From contig CM033392.1 in assembly GCA_019426215.1 (NCBI GenBank), positions 35,198,814 to 35,262,813 of the forward strand: a DNA stretch of 64,000 bases, in the 5' to 3' direction. The DNA comes from Buddleja alternifolia (lineage: Eukaryota > Streptophyta > Magnoliopsida > Lamiales > Scrophulariaceae). Numbering within the stretch: position 1 is the stretch's first letter; each line of letters starts with the position of its first letter. Below the pieces are notes generated by a model that ran no database searches, was not told where the DNA came from, and saw only the letters and a program-made list of their open reading frames with translations. Positions 45,724 through 56,279 of this stretch are shown in pieces. The position numbers and the translations under genes were made by a program.

Positions 45724-46921
45724 ACACCCCCAAACTTAAACATTGATCATCCTCGAGCAATGACAATCATAGACATAAAATCACAACTTCGAACAAAAAG
45801 AAATTAGAACAAAAGAAAAAAGAAGGATAAACTCACTTTTGTGGAGTAAACGATTACATTTAGGCTTTTTATGGGACCTATATATCAAGCTTTAGATCAA
45901 TGACTTCCAAACTAGATAGTTTTAGGGCATTAAGTGTAGAGACACTCCTAAAGATTTAATCACTCGAGTGTCAAAAGCCACGAAATAAAACTAGATCTTT
46001 CCAACAATTAAACTTTCTTTTGGCTTCAGCTTAGTTCAAATTAGCATAATAATATAGTATGTAGGCATGTGACTTTCACCTCCAATACATATTAGCCTTA
46101 CCTCTTTTGTCATACCAAAATTTAACCTTATTCCATTATTTAGCATACAAAATTAACTAATCAACTTATAACCTTATGAAAAATCTAAGTCAATATTTCC
46201 GGAAAAAATTCATTAAGTGTCTCAAGATGGTTATCCAGCTCAACTCCTCTACCCTCGACTTATATGCATTGTGAATCATCTAAGGAAATCAATTCTCATC
46301 TGGGGTCTCCACGAGCAATTTCAAAGATATATATGTTCCATTAAATTCAAATTATTCATAGAATTCATGTCATTTTTTCAAGTTAATCAATTTCAATGCA
46401 TCACTTAGAAGGACTAAACATTTTTCATATTAGATTTTCTCAACATAAAAGCATTTATCTCAAAAATTTCAAAAATTGACACTCCTCCCCCAAACTTAAT
46501 TTACAACACATCACTTGTATTCTTTGATACTTTCCTACCCCCAAACTTAACTCTAACATTGTCCCCAATGTTGCACAAGCTAACACATGAAAATGTAAAA
46601 ATATAAAAAAGAAAAGAAAAATACTACTGATTAGGATGATGAAAAACAAACCTAAATTCCTCATGCGTATTTTTTTGTGTAAATTCATTGAAAAAGCACG
46701 TATTCCAATATCGTTCCACTCCAGCAATTTAAAGAGATAACTACTAATCATCACAAAGCTCAAACAAGCATCAAAATATCCAACATAACCAACAAAATAA
46801 GAAAAACATAACAAAATATCCATAAATTCAAAAATAAATAAACAAAATATAAAACTAATAAAAGTAAAATCTAACATCCATCAAAAGAAAATTAAACAGA
46901 TAACAAAATTCTAGGCTGTCA
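45724..46921 (-). other. 3' non-coding part of the gypsy-type internal region
   Basis: Holds the PPT beside LTR-L and two further PPT-like copies (CTCCCCCAAACTTAA at about 46487 and CTACCCCCAAACTTAAC at about 46535). No coding signal. Relative to 52911-53520 it lacks about 470 bp near 45855. Confidence 0.65.
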
Positions 46922-48156
46922 CTACTCATCAGCCTCAACATCATCATCCTCATCCAAATCATCCTCATCAAACATGTAATCGCCAGGGGTCGAAGTAGGA
47001 GCTGGCAGACGGTGGAACTCAGGGACAGGGGAGTAGACATGAACAGGTTTCCCCGCAGATAAATCCATATCTAAAGCTAGCTGCCTCTGGTACTGGATCA
47101 TCAGCTGGAAATTTGCCGTGGTCAACAACATCCGCATCTGAAAAGTATCCTCCAGTGCCGTAATGTTGGTCTGCAAAATGGTTCACATTTCTCCTCAGAT
47201 CAGTCATAGTAGTCGGTGCTGGCGTGCAGCTGCTGATCTCGAACTCTGACCCTATGAAGCCCTTGTCTTCTTTCCCCTTGTAGGTGCCTTCTTCTTCCCT
47301 AGGTAGTTTATAGGAACACCATACTCCTCAGAGACATCATCCTCAAATTCCAGCATCTGAGCCATCTGACATAATGCTGTAACCAAAGAAGGGGAGATGA
47401 ATGGGGTCTTCTTCTTCGTCACCTTCTTCGCGTTTGCCTTTTTCTTCCCAAACTTTTCAATCTGACCCAATAAACCCTTATGAATCAGAGTCACAAAATT
47501 AGTCTTCTTCTGCTCCATGATGGCATAGACCAACACAGCACTATCTCTCGTCACTTCTGACTTATTCGTAGTATGAAGAACACAATGGCGAATCATCTCA
47601 TACCAAAACCACGCCACAGGTGTCAGATCCCCTCAGTGAAGATGACTACCCCCTACTTTAACCAATCAGAGTCCTCTACTGTAATAGACTCCCGAACTTT
47701 CTCCAAGTCCACCTAATAGCACCCAGAATCACAACGCATCGCAGTATACTCACACTCATTTGGTACTGTCAATCCATTACTGCTCAGTATCTACTCGGGT
47801 GATATGTCGACCAAAGTACCACGAACCCGAATGTGGTTCATATTCAAATATTCCTCCCTTCGGTACATTTCTGTCGCGTGGGCATAAAACTCCTGAACCC
47901 ACTGTACCATTATCTTATGTGGCTCTTCGTAAAATGGATCTAGCATATGGAATCGGATGACTGTCTTAGAATGTCCTATAATCTGATGCTCTTTGTGAAT
48001 CGTTCGGGTAGTAAACTGTCTATAAATGCTCTATACAGCTAGGTTATCAAACCTAGGATCCAACTGCTCACTCTCCACTCCCTGTGTAACCTCGGGCATA
48101 GGGTTCGGAACCTTGGACGAACTATCTACTTCTCCTCTGCCTCGTGTCCTCACCAT
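46922..48156 (-). pseudogene. Transposase_32-like retrotransposon ORF, copy 1, broken
   Basis: Minus-strand ATG at 48156 opens MVRTRGRGEVDSSSKVPNP. Stops and a frame change follow, but the family order is visible: a WVQEFYAHATEM block near 47900, an IRVRGTLVDIS strand, a VAWFWYEMIRHCVLHTTNKS helix pair with SEVTRDSAVLVYAIM (47617-47480), then a lysine-rich linker and an acidic C-terminus (DEDDLDEDDDVEADE). This layout is that of the 'putative plant transposon protein' domain common in RT-less LTR elements. Molecular function is not known. Stops occur at about 48030 and 47715. Confidence 0.7.
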
Positions 48157-49254
48157 TTTTCAGAATTCAAAAATGATATTCAACCCAAGTTTACTAGAGC
48201 TTCAACAAAAATCCTCAACCCTCAACCAAACAAACCGTGTAACAACTCCACAGAAACCACAAATTCACACAACTTAACAGTATATCCACCAACAACAAGC
48301 CCCACATGGCTTTAAAAGAAAATAGTTTTGAGAAAGTTGAGCCAATCACTCACCAGACAGACGCGAGTTTTGTAAACTGGAGACTCATGTTCGAATGTTG
48401 TGAAGACCAGTTCGAACGTCGCATCTAAGGGGCGATTCTTCGACTGTTCAGAAAGAGATTGCAGCCCTTTTTGACAGAGAGAAAAGTGGGGGTGATTGGA
48501 GTGATGGTGTGGGTGTTAATTTTTACAAAGATTGAGTTTTTAAAGGGGGGAACCTAGTGAGTTTGAAAAGGGGGGACGTTTGGGGGTGTTTTGACTGCAT
48601 CCGAGCATTTCAAAATGAAGAGTCCCAACGTTTGAGTTTTTATATGTAATTTTTATTTTGGAAATTGGACTCCACGTTCGAATGTTATGGATCTGCACAT
48701 TCGAACGTCGAATTCAGCTTCACGCCCAAACGTTGTGATGACCACGTTTGAACGTTTCGCTCATGAAAAAATTTATTATTTCAAAAAAATGTTACACCAC
48801 TCCAAACCGTAAACTTGGATGATTTCATGACATGCATAGGACTTTGTATCTGCAGAACATAAAAAGAAAGAATCAGAAGACGAAAATGATTGACTAAATC
48901 AGAACAAAAAGGAAATTATAACAAAAATTTAAATGCTTGGGTTGCCTCCCAAGGAACGCTTGTTTAAAGTTAATAGCTTGACTTTCCAAATTGTTTCAAG
49001 GAGGTTCACGATGTGGACTTCACGACTCGTCCACCTTTCTATTAGTTTTCAGAATAAGCTGAGTTCCAATACCCGTTGCTGGTAATGACCTTGTAGTATC
49101 AATCAGACAATCCCCCAACTATTTCTTTTTAAATTCCTTATGACTCATTTCTCGAGGATCATTTGAAGAATGTTCCTGCAGTTTCTTAAAACTCAAAGGA
49201 TTAACTATATCTAATTGCGAATAATTTAGATAAGCACATAAATGACGTTTTTCT
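48157..49254 (-). other. Spacer of the gypsy-type element, with a conserved hairpin motif
   Basis: Between the protease frame and the Transposase_32-like ORF. Contains TTCGAA palindromes (48389, 48411, 48676, 48701) and, on the minus strand, CTTGGGAGGCAACCCAAG at 48953-48936, a 6-bp stem with a 6-nt loop that I recall as recurrent in plant gypsy elements. No RT-like sequence lies here, where RT would be expected in a complete element. Confidence 0.6.
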
Positions 49255-50028
49255 TTAAACACGTTGAGACTTATTTTTTTTTTGGCCCATATTCAAGGTT
49301 AACTCACCATTTACCTTTTCAAATGTGGCCTTACCAGTGGCTAGGAAAGGTTTTCCTAGGATCAGAGGTATGCTGCAGAAATTGTCTATTTCGCCAATCA
49401 CAAAATCTACTGGGAAGTGATATTTGTCAATCTTTACAAGTACATTCTTGATAACGCCCTTCAAGCGGTTAAAGGACTCGTCTTCGAGTTTAAACACCAT
49501 ATCTGATGGAGTTAATTCACCGAATCCCAACTTTTTGAACCATGTATAAGGAAGTAGATTATATCTTCTTTCTTCATTCAGAATAACAAGATCCAATTTT
49601 GTCTCTCCTATAGTGCATGAGATAGATAACAGTTCTGCTTCCTTATATTGTAGTGACGGTTTTGCAATAGTAATTACCAGGCAAACTCCCTTCAAAGATT
49701 GTTTATTCATCAGAATATCCCTTGACAGTTTTGAGATATACTGCATCTGCAAAGTAGACCTCACTTTGGCGATAGTAATTACCAGGCAAACTCCCTTCAA
49801 AGATTGTTTATTCATCAGAATATCCCTTGACAGTTTCGAGATATACTGCATCTGCAAAATAGACCTCACTTTCCATAAATCATCCAGGATTTGATCAAAC
49901 TTGCTCCTCTCCCTTTCCAGGGCCAAGGGGAATGATAAACAAAATTTTTGAGGTGGAGAAAAAGTGGAAACATATTCATCAGGACTAGGGTTAACTGCAC
50001 AGGACGTCCGAACATCAGGGGTCTCCAC
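49255..50028 (-). pseudogene. Retropepsin-like frame of the gypsy-type element, active site lost
   Basis: A 257-codon frame. The C-terminal half follows the gypsy protease order: ISCTIGETKLDLVILNEE, YNLLPYTWFKKLGFGELTPS, FNRLKGVIKNVLVKIDKYHF, PVDFVIGEID and IPLILGKPFLATGKA. The D-[ST/L]-G-A block expected after KLD reads LVILNEERRYN, so the catalytic triad is gone. The N-terminal half has a 105-bp exact-length tandem duplication (49661-49765 and 49766-49870) giving two 35-residue repeats (LQMQYISKLSRDILMNKQSL). Frame is intact despite dead chemistry. Confidence 0.8.
49661..49870. repeat. 105-bp tandem duplication inside the protease frame
   Basis: Two adjacent copies of 105 bp differ at very few bases (for example GACAGTTTTGAG against GACAGTTTCGAG). 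The length is a multiple of three, so the reading frame is kept. Confidence 0.92.
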
Positions 50029-50169
50029 GTTCGAACGTTGAGTGTAGCACGTTCAAAGGTTCTGATTAAAAAGTTCGTATGTCAACTGTGGTTGTCGAAT
50101 TTCAAATTATTCACCCACGCTCGAACATGAGTGTGTCACATTCAGACGTTGATTTATGGGCGTGAATTT

Positions 50170-50590
50170 CTAAACTTTCTGCTTATTTTTTTCTCTTTCC
50201 TCCAGTGTCGTGACACTATGGGATTGTTCCTCTACTGTTTTTTTGTTCCCTGTTGATACTTCCTTGAATATTTTAGCAGGGTTAATACGTGACAAATTCT
50301 CAATTTGAAGCCTTGTTTTTCTCAACCCTTGATAAAGTTCCCTCATTGACTTCGGGAAATCCCCATAAGTAAAATTGGGTTTTGAAATCGAGACAAGGTC
50401 CTGTGTCTGATTCTGTTGCTGACTGACATCAGCTATCACCAGCCTAGTAATTGGCATAGGTGAATCAATTATGGGTGATACATCCCAAGGACGCGGTGGA
50501 ATTACTAATGATTTCATATCTCGGATAGTGTTTTGTAACCAGATGATTTTTTCTTTTAGCGGTAAACTGTGAAATTTTGCCGTCATTCTT
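50170..50590 (-). pseudogene. gag-like N-terminal frame of the gypsy-type element
   Basis: First frame after the PBS on the minus strand, starting near MTAKFHSLPLKEKIIWLQNT and running to KNKQKV. Contains a helical LKEKIIWLQNTIRDM and a Gln-rich patch. Position suggests gag, but I do not recognise a gag domain or zinc knuckle. The open frame technically extends upstream into the LTR, which is unlikely to be the true start. Confidence 0.4.
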
Positions 50591-50656
50591 AGAATCCTGA
50601 AAATTAAAGACAAAGAAATTAGATTTTCATTTAAATCAAAAACTAAAATAATCAAA

Positions 50657-50676
50657 TCCTTGGCAACGACGCCAAG
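50657..50676 (-). promoter_or_regulatory. Primer-binding site of the gypsy-type element (tRNA-Asp-like)
   Basis: On the minus strand TTGGCGTCGTTGCCAAGG follows the LTR end by five bases. The complement of the plant tRNA-Asp 3' end, as I recall it, is TGGCGCCGTTGCCGGGG; this site differs by about three bases. Confidence 0.7.
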
Positions 50677-50680
50677 AACT

Positions 50681-51990
50681 TGACACGGTAGAACTCTACA
50701 TGTTTTTACAGCAAGAGGACTGATCGTGTGTAGCAATAGAGTGGACAATTAAGTCCGGGTTGTCGAACCCACAGAGATTTGTATTTTAGTTTTATGTGAA
50801 ATAACATAAGTATAAAATCAACTTTTTATAAACAAAAAGAAATATAATTACCTAGAACTTAATTATAATAATAAGAACAATAGTGATAAAAGCTATTAAG
50901 ACTCATACATCAACACAGATTTACTCATCCCATATATGATTGTTATTTCATTAAGTTATTAGACTATGATGCTATGGTGGATAATTCCTTAAGATTATTA
51001 TCAAGTTGATCCCTCACTCATGATAACCTATACTAGATAGGCTGTAGCAATCTCAACTGCATGCATTCAATACTAGAATTTTTCCCAACTTTCTTCAAAT
51101 TTATCCCTTTACATGAACCCGGCTAACAGCATCCGGAGTATGTAGCTATCCCTAGAATTAACTGACTTAGAAGATATTATGATTTTCTATGCACCCTAAT
51201 TTACTTTCTCCTAAACAGATAAACTAGGCAATAATTCAACACATGGTAGCTAATTATATGAAGATGATAAAAGCACAAAAATCACAATCCATAACAATCA
51301 TAGAATTAACTTAAATCAAATAACTACCAAATATTATTCAAGATCAACCCGGCCTTTGTATGGTCTTAATCTAAGAAATTAGTTCATAACTATAAAAGAA
51401 AAGATACAAAGAAAAAGATAAATATTCATAGACAAAAATCTATCTAGATCTAAGAAACTCCCTTGTATAGAAGATGATCTTCTTCCTTCTTCTTGTTCTT
51501 CAAAACTATGTAATCTTGATCCAAAAGTAATCAAGAATAAAGTAAACTAAAACCTAAGCTTAACTAAACTAACGTGTATTTTCTACATACTGAAAAATTG
51601 ATTTTATTCTGCTCCTGCATCTCGTATTTATTGGTGTACTATTGGAAGAGTCCGATTAGGTTTAGAATTGGAAATTTTCAAAACTGTTCTGCCGACGTCA
51701 ACGTTCGAACGTCACACCTCCTGGCGTCCGTGTGTAAAATATTTTCACGTTCGTACGTTATTTTTCCAAGCGTTCAAACGTTAAGCAACTCTACATTCGA
51801 ACTTTAAGCTCTGCTTCTTCGGTTTTCCACTAAATACTTAAAGTATTCCCTTATTTTCCTCAATTGTGATGATTTATACTTGACTTCAAGTATCAAACTC
51901 ACTACATGCATTTGTGGCATAAATTACTCATAATCAATCTAAAACCATATAAAATCATGGGAGCAAATTACGTAAATCTCAACCCTATCA
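50681..51990 (-). repeat. Shared LTR in the middle of the array (LTR-M)
   Basis: Plus-strand start TGACACGGTAGAACTC, end CTCAACCCTATCA. It is the 5' LTR of the element to its left, but on its right it is again followed by PPT-type sequence (ACACGCCCTAAACTTAAAC), the context of a 3' LTR. So the LTR is shared by two units, as after unequal recombination. Confidence 0.82.
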
Positions 51991-52433
51991 ACACGCCCTA
52001 AACTTAAACATTGATCATCCTCGAGCAATGACAATAATAGACATAGGATCACAACTTCGAACAAAAACAAAAAGGTTAAACTCACTTTCGTGGAGTAAAC
52101 GATTACACTTAGCATGTGTAACAAGCCTTTAAACGTTTATGCTACCTAAAAAGGACGAGTTATAGTCTCATGAGGGTTTGCAGATGATATATCCACAAAA
52201 TCCAACAAATTTCAGACCCAACCAATCAATACAAATCAACATAATTAACATGAACCAATGGCACAAAATCATTCCTTTAAAGCTCAAAAATATATATGCA
52301 TATCAAATAATTTTGCTCATGTGACACCAATACTCGAAAAGACTCCAAAGGGTGTAGTGAAAATAAATCGAAGGCATTATACTCGAGAGACATCCTTACT
52401 AATTTTTGGACGTTATAGTTGAGAGGCATCCAT
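51991..52433 (-). mobile_element. Internal 3' fragment of a second gypsy-type unit
   Basis: Matches 52911-53350 (GCATGTGTAACAAGCCTTTAAA, GACGAGT-ATAGCTC-TGAGGGTTTG, GTGACACCAATACTCGAAAAG). Runs from PPT-like sequence to a break inside the next partial LTR. Confidence 0.7.
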
Positions 52434-52910
52434 AAAGTGGACAATTAAGTTTGGGATGTCAAACGCACAGAGACTTGTATTTCTATTTTGCACGAATTTA
52501 CAACAAGAACTAAATTAACTTATGAATAACTAACCACAAATAAATTAATTAATTATAATTATAAAGTAAGAAGATAAAATTATATGAGACTTTGAAAACA
52601 CGAAAACTGCTCTGTCGAGACTCACGTTAGAATGTTGAACTGCTGGCGTTCGTGCTTAAGACTCATAACGTTCGGGCATTGCAATTTCCCACATCCGTGC
52701 GCAAGTCTTCCGATGGTCCAACGTTGGACACTGACTTCTCAGATTTTTCGCGAATCGTGCACTTTATTCCTTATTTCCCTTAATTGCAATAATTTTTACC
52801 TGAACTCAAATATCGAACTGATTATATGCATTTGTGGCATAAATTTCATATAGTTGAACATAAATCATGCAATTGTATCGAACTAAGCCACGTAAATCCC
52901 GACCCTATCA
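52434..52910 (-). repeat. Partial LTR (LTR-R) of the array
   Basis: From GTGGACAATTAAGTTTGGGATGTC to GACCCTATCA. It lacks the outer ~60 bp and a large central part of LTR-M, and is followed by PPT-like GCACCCCCAAACTTAG. Contains a decayed CGTTCG palindrome at 52686. Confidence 0.75.
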
Positions 52911-54527
52911 GCACCCCCAAACTTAGACCATGGTCATCCTCGACAATGATAAAGCATAGAAAAACAACCAAAGAAAGATAAAAACAAAAATAAAACTAAA
53001 AATAAAAAGGATAAACTCATTTTCGTGGAGTAAACGATTACACTTAGCATGTGTAACAAGCCTTTAAACCTTTATGTTACCCAAAAAGGACGAGTATAGC
53101 TCGTGAGGGTTTGTAGATGATATACTTACAAAATTCAACAAATTTCAGACTCAGCCAAATTAATGCACATCAACATAATTAACAATAACTAATGGCACAA
53201 AATCAACCTTTACAGCTCAAAAGTATACATACATATCAAATAATTTTGCTCATGTGACACCAATACTCGAAAAGACTCCTACGGGTGTAGTGGAAATAAG
53301 TCTAAAACATTATAATCAAGAGTCATCTTTACCAATTTTGGGATGTTAATCTCATATCTATCAACTTTCGATCAAATATAAGGCACAAGAATCATAGAAA
53401 ACCTTATAGCCATTTAAATTCCATTACTTCAAACACTCAAACTTTAAACTCATATAAAACTTTCATTAAATTCATTAAGGCTAGATCATGTGCAATGTTT
53501 TATTCTGATAAACTTTCTATGGCACCCATGTAACAAGCTTTAGATCAATGACTCCCGAACTAGATAGTTTTAATGCATTAAGTATAGAGACACTCCTAAG
53601 GATTTAATCACTCGTGTGTCAAAGGCCACGAAATAAAACTAGATCTTTCTTCCACTTAGACTCCCGTGGCTTGAACTTAGCTCAAATTAACATAATGGTA
53701 GAGTGTGTAGGCATGAAACTCTTTACCTCCAATACATATTAGCCTGACCACTTTTGGTCATACCAAAATTTAACCTTTTTCATTCATTATTAAGCATACA
53801 AAATTAACTACTCAACTTATAACCTTTATTAAATACTCTAAGCCAGTATTTTTGGAAAAAATTCCTTTAGTGTCTCAAGATGGATATCCTCTCAACTCCT
53901 TTACCCTCGACTTATGTGCATTGTGAATCATCTTAAGAAATTCAATTACCATCTAGGGTCTCCACGAGCAATTTCAAAGATATATATGTTCCATTAAATT
54001 CAAATTATATCAAGAAATCATGCCATTTTTTCAAGTTAATCAATCGCAATGCATCAATTGAAAGGACTAAATTTTTTTTTAATGCTTGATTTTCTCAACA
54101 TAACAGCATTTATCTCAAAAATTGACACTCCTCCCCCAAACTTAAGCTAAAACACAAAACATGCATTCTTTAATACTTTCCTACCCCAAAACTTAACTCC
54201 AACATTGTCCCCAGTGTTGCACAAGCTAAAACATTGATATTGAAAAATAAAGTGAAAAAGAAAAATACTACTGACTAGGATGTTGAAAAGCAAATCTAAA
54301 TTCCTCATGCCAATGTTTCGGGAGAAGTTCTTGTAGAAACGGCAATGCAATCATATGGCACTGCTACCAAAACATAGAAAAACATGTATTCGAGCAAAAG
54401 AAACCAATAACAGCAATTTAAGAAGATAACAGAAAAATAAAAAGTCAATACAATACCAGCAAATACGAATAAATAAATAAATAAATGAAAATAAGAAAAA
54501 AATAGAAAAATAATAACAAAAAAATGA
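52911..54527 (-). other. 3' non-coding internal region of the third unit
   Basis: Longer homologue of 45724-46921. PPT-like motifs occur at 52911, 54129 and 54182. No coding signal except random frames. Confidence 0.6.
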
Positions 54528-55744
54528 TCACTCCTCCACTGTCATATCATCATCCTCCTCAGTAGATGGACTTTCAGTGCCACCTGGCTGAACGATGCGG
54601 TCATCAAGGGCTGGAAACAGATAAGGGATGAACTCTGGTGGTAATGGATAGTAAGGTACCCGACATCCCGCTGCAGTATCTGCAACAACCATCAAATCCC
54701 TCTGGTACTACCCTAAATATTGACTCAGCAACTGAAAGTTCACACTAATAGCATTCTGAATCTAGTGTTAGAAAGCAGTGTGATTATTCTGAAGTACAGT
54801 AACTGCTACTGTAGACCCTCGAGTAACCCAGGATGTGCAGATGAACCATCCCTAGAACTTTCACCTTTCTCCGGTGTTGTTCTGGTCTTTTTGACACCAG
54901 GGGTCAGATGAATGAGTTCCTCAATATCAAGCTCACCTCCAGCTTCCGTGAAAATCTCTCCCTCCCACGGTTGAATCTAAACATTCAAGCAAAGGTCAGT
55001 AATCAAGGAAGGGAAGAAAATTGCAGTTGTCCTCACTTTCGTTTGATTTGTCCCACTAACGCCTATGTATCAAACAAGTAAGATCATTTTTCTTGGAAGA
55101 AAGCATAGCATACACAAGTATTGCCAGTTCCCTGTTAACTTCAGATTTGTTCGTAATTAGTTGGACGAAAAAATGGATAAACTCATATAGCAAGCGGCTT
55201 CTTCAGTTAAATATCTCCTCTTGACAATGTTGTTTGATTCCCATACAGCACCCAGGTGTGCAATCAGACGTAGCACCTCATCCAGATTAACAAGAAAATT
55301 TTCTATAGAAGGCCTAATTAAAGGGGCAAACTCACAAGAGATACCCGTGGGAAGACCAAGGAAATGGCGAATATCCTCAATGGTACATGGAACAATCTTT
55401 CCTCTGACAGTAACAGATGCCAATGTAAAGAACCCCGGAGCTTTCAAAAAAACATCAGAAGCATTGACATAAAACTCCTGGACCCAGGAGAGCATAATAG
55501 GCTGTGGTAGATCGTAGAATTTCAACCATTCATTATCCCAAAATATTTTATTCAAATTAGATCGCCTTGGATCTAACTGCCTTTCCTTCAAAATCAACCG
55601 GGGTTTAAGATGGCTAAATCCCAAAGCTAAAGGGATCACTGGTTCTGCTTGTGTTATAGCAACAGGAGTAGGTGCAGTGCTAGACGTACCCTCTGTACCT
55701 TTTCTCTTCTTTTCTCTATTCGTAGTTTGTTTAAGACGAGGCAT
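54528..55744 (-). pseudogene. Transposase_32-like retrotransposon ORF, copy 2, broken
   Basis: Minus-strand ATG at 55744 begins MPRLKQTTNREKKRKGTEG. One frame to about 55157 covers WDNEWLKFYDLPQPI, SWVQEFYVNASDVF, ASVTVRGKIVPCTIEDI and RHFLGLPTGISC, which is the family's core. After SIFSSN the frame is lost; family sequence (SELTRELAILVYAML-like) resumes out of frame near 55130-55080. It ends in an acidic tail (STEEDDDMTVEE) at the stop 54530-54528. Related to copy 1 but clearly diverged, so it comes from another subfamily member. Confidence 0.72.
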
Positions 55745-56279
55745 GACGATAATAACAATAAATATCACAAATTTTTACAGAATAATCTACCCAAGGCCAA
55801 TCAATATGAACAATATCAACACCATCAATCCCTAAACTTTTCGTATGCCAACCCAAGTCAAGCAACTTAGAATCACAACCTCAGTAATGCACAACAACCC
55901 ACACACCGTTGAGGAAATGGAAGAATGAAATAGCCGTTTAGCCAATCTCTTACCGGTAGAAGCAACATAATAGAAGCAGATCTTTCACGTTCGAACGTGT
56001 GTTGCATGGCGTTCGGAAGTGATGGCCCTTCCAGCACAGAGACAACAACTATGGTTTGGACGGCAGCGCGCTGGTGGAAATATGGTGGTGTTCGGCGGTG
56101 GGTAATAGTTGTGATGTGGTGGACAAAGAAAAAGTTGGGAGTTTGAGCGTGAGAAAGAAAAGGGAGGAGTCTTGATTGAAATTAGGGATTTATGACTTTT
56201 AGATTTTTGTGCTGACTAGTTTCCTTTTTATATTGGCAAGTACGTGTCTCACGTTTGAACGTGATATCTAGGACGTTCG
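55745..56279 (-). other. Upstream part of the third gypsy-type unit, truncated
   Basis: Non-coding; contains CACGTTCGAACGTGTG at 55987 and CACGTTTGAACGTG at 56255, the same palindrome class as in the LTRs. Cut at 56280 by the start of the element 3 LTR, so the unit's 5' LTR and PBS are missing. Confidence 0.6.

Larger units (their letters stand above)
44433..51990 (-). mobile_element. Ty3/gypsy-type LTR element without RT/integrase (LARD-like), minus orientation
   Basis: Two LTRs (44433-45723 and 50681-51990) enclose a 4.96-kb internal region. On the minus strand the order is 5' LTR, PBS (50675-50658, near match to tRNA-Asp), a short gag-like frame, a retropepsin-like frame, a Transposase_32-like ORF, a PPT (TTAAGTTTGGGGGTGT at 45740-45724) and the 3' LTR. 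LTRs start TGATAGGG and end GTCA/GTTA. No RT, RNase H or integrase motif is present on either strand, so it would depend on another element for movement. PBS type and protease sequence point to the Athila/Tat side of Ty3/gypsy. Confidence 0.82.

Noticed and set aside
48936..48953. Rho-independent terminator
   Set aside because: Small stem-loop without a U tract, in a eukaryotic retroelement.
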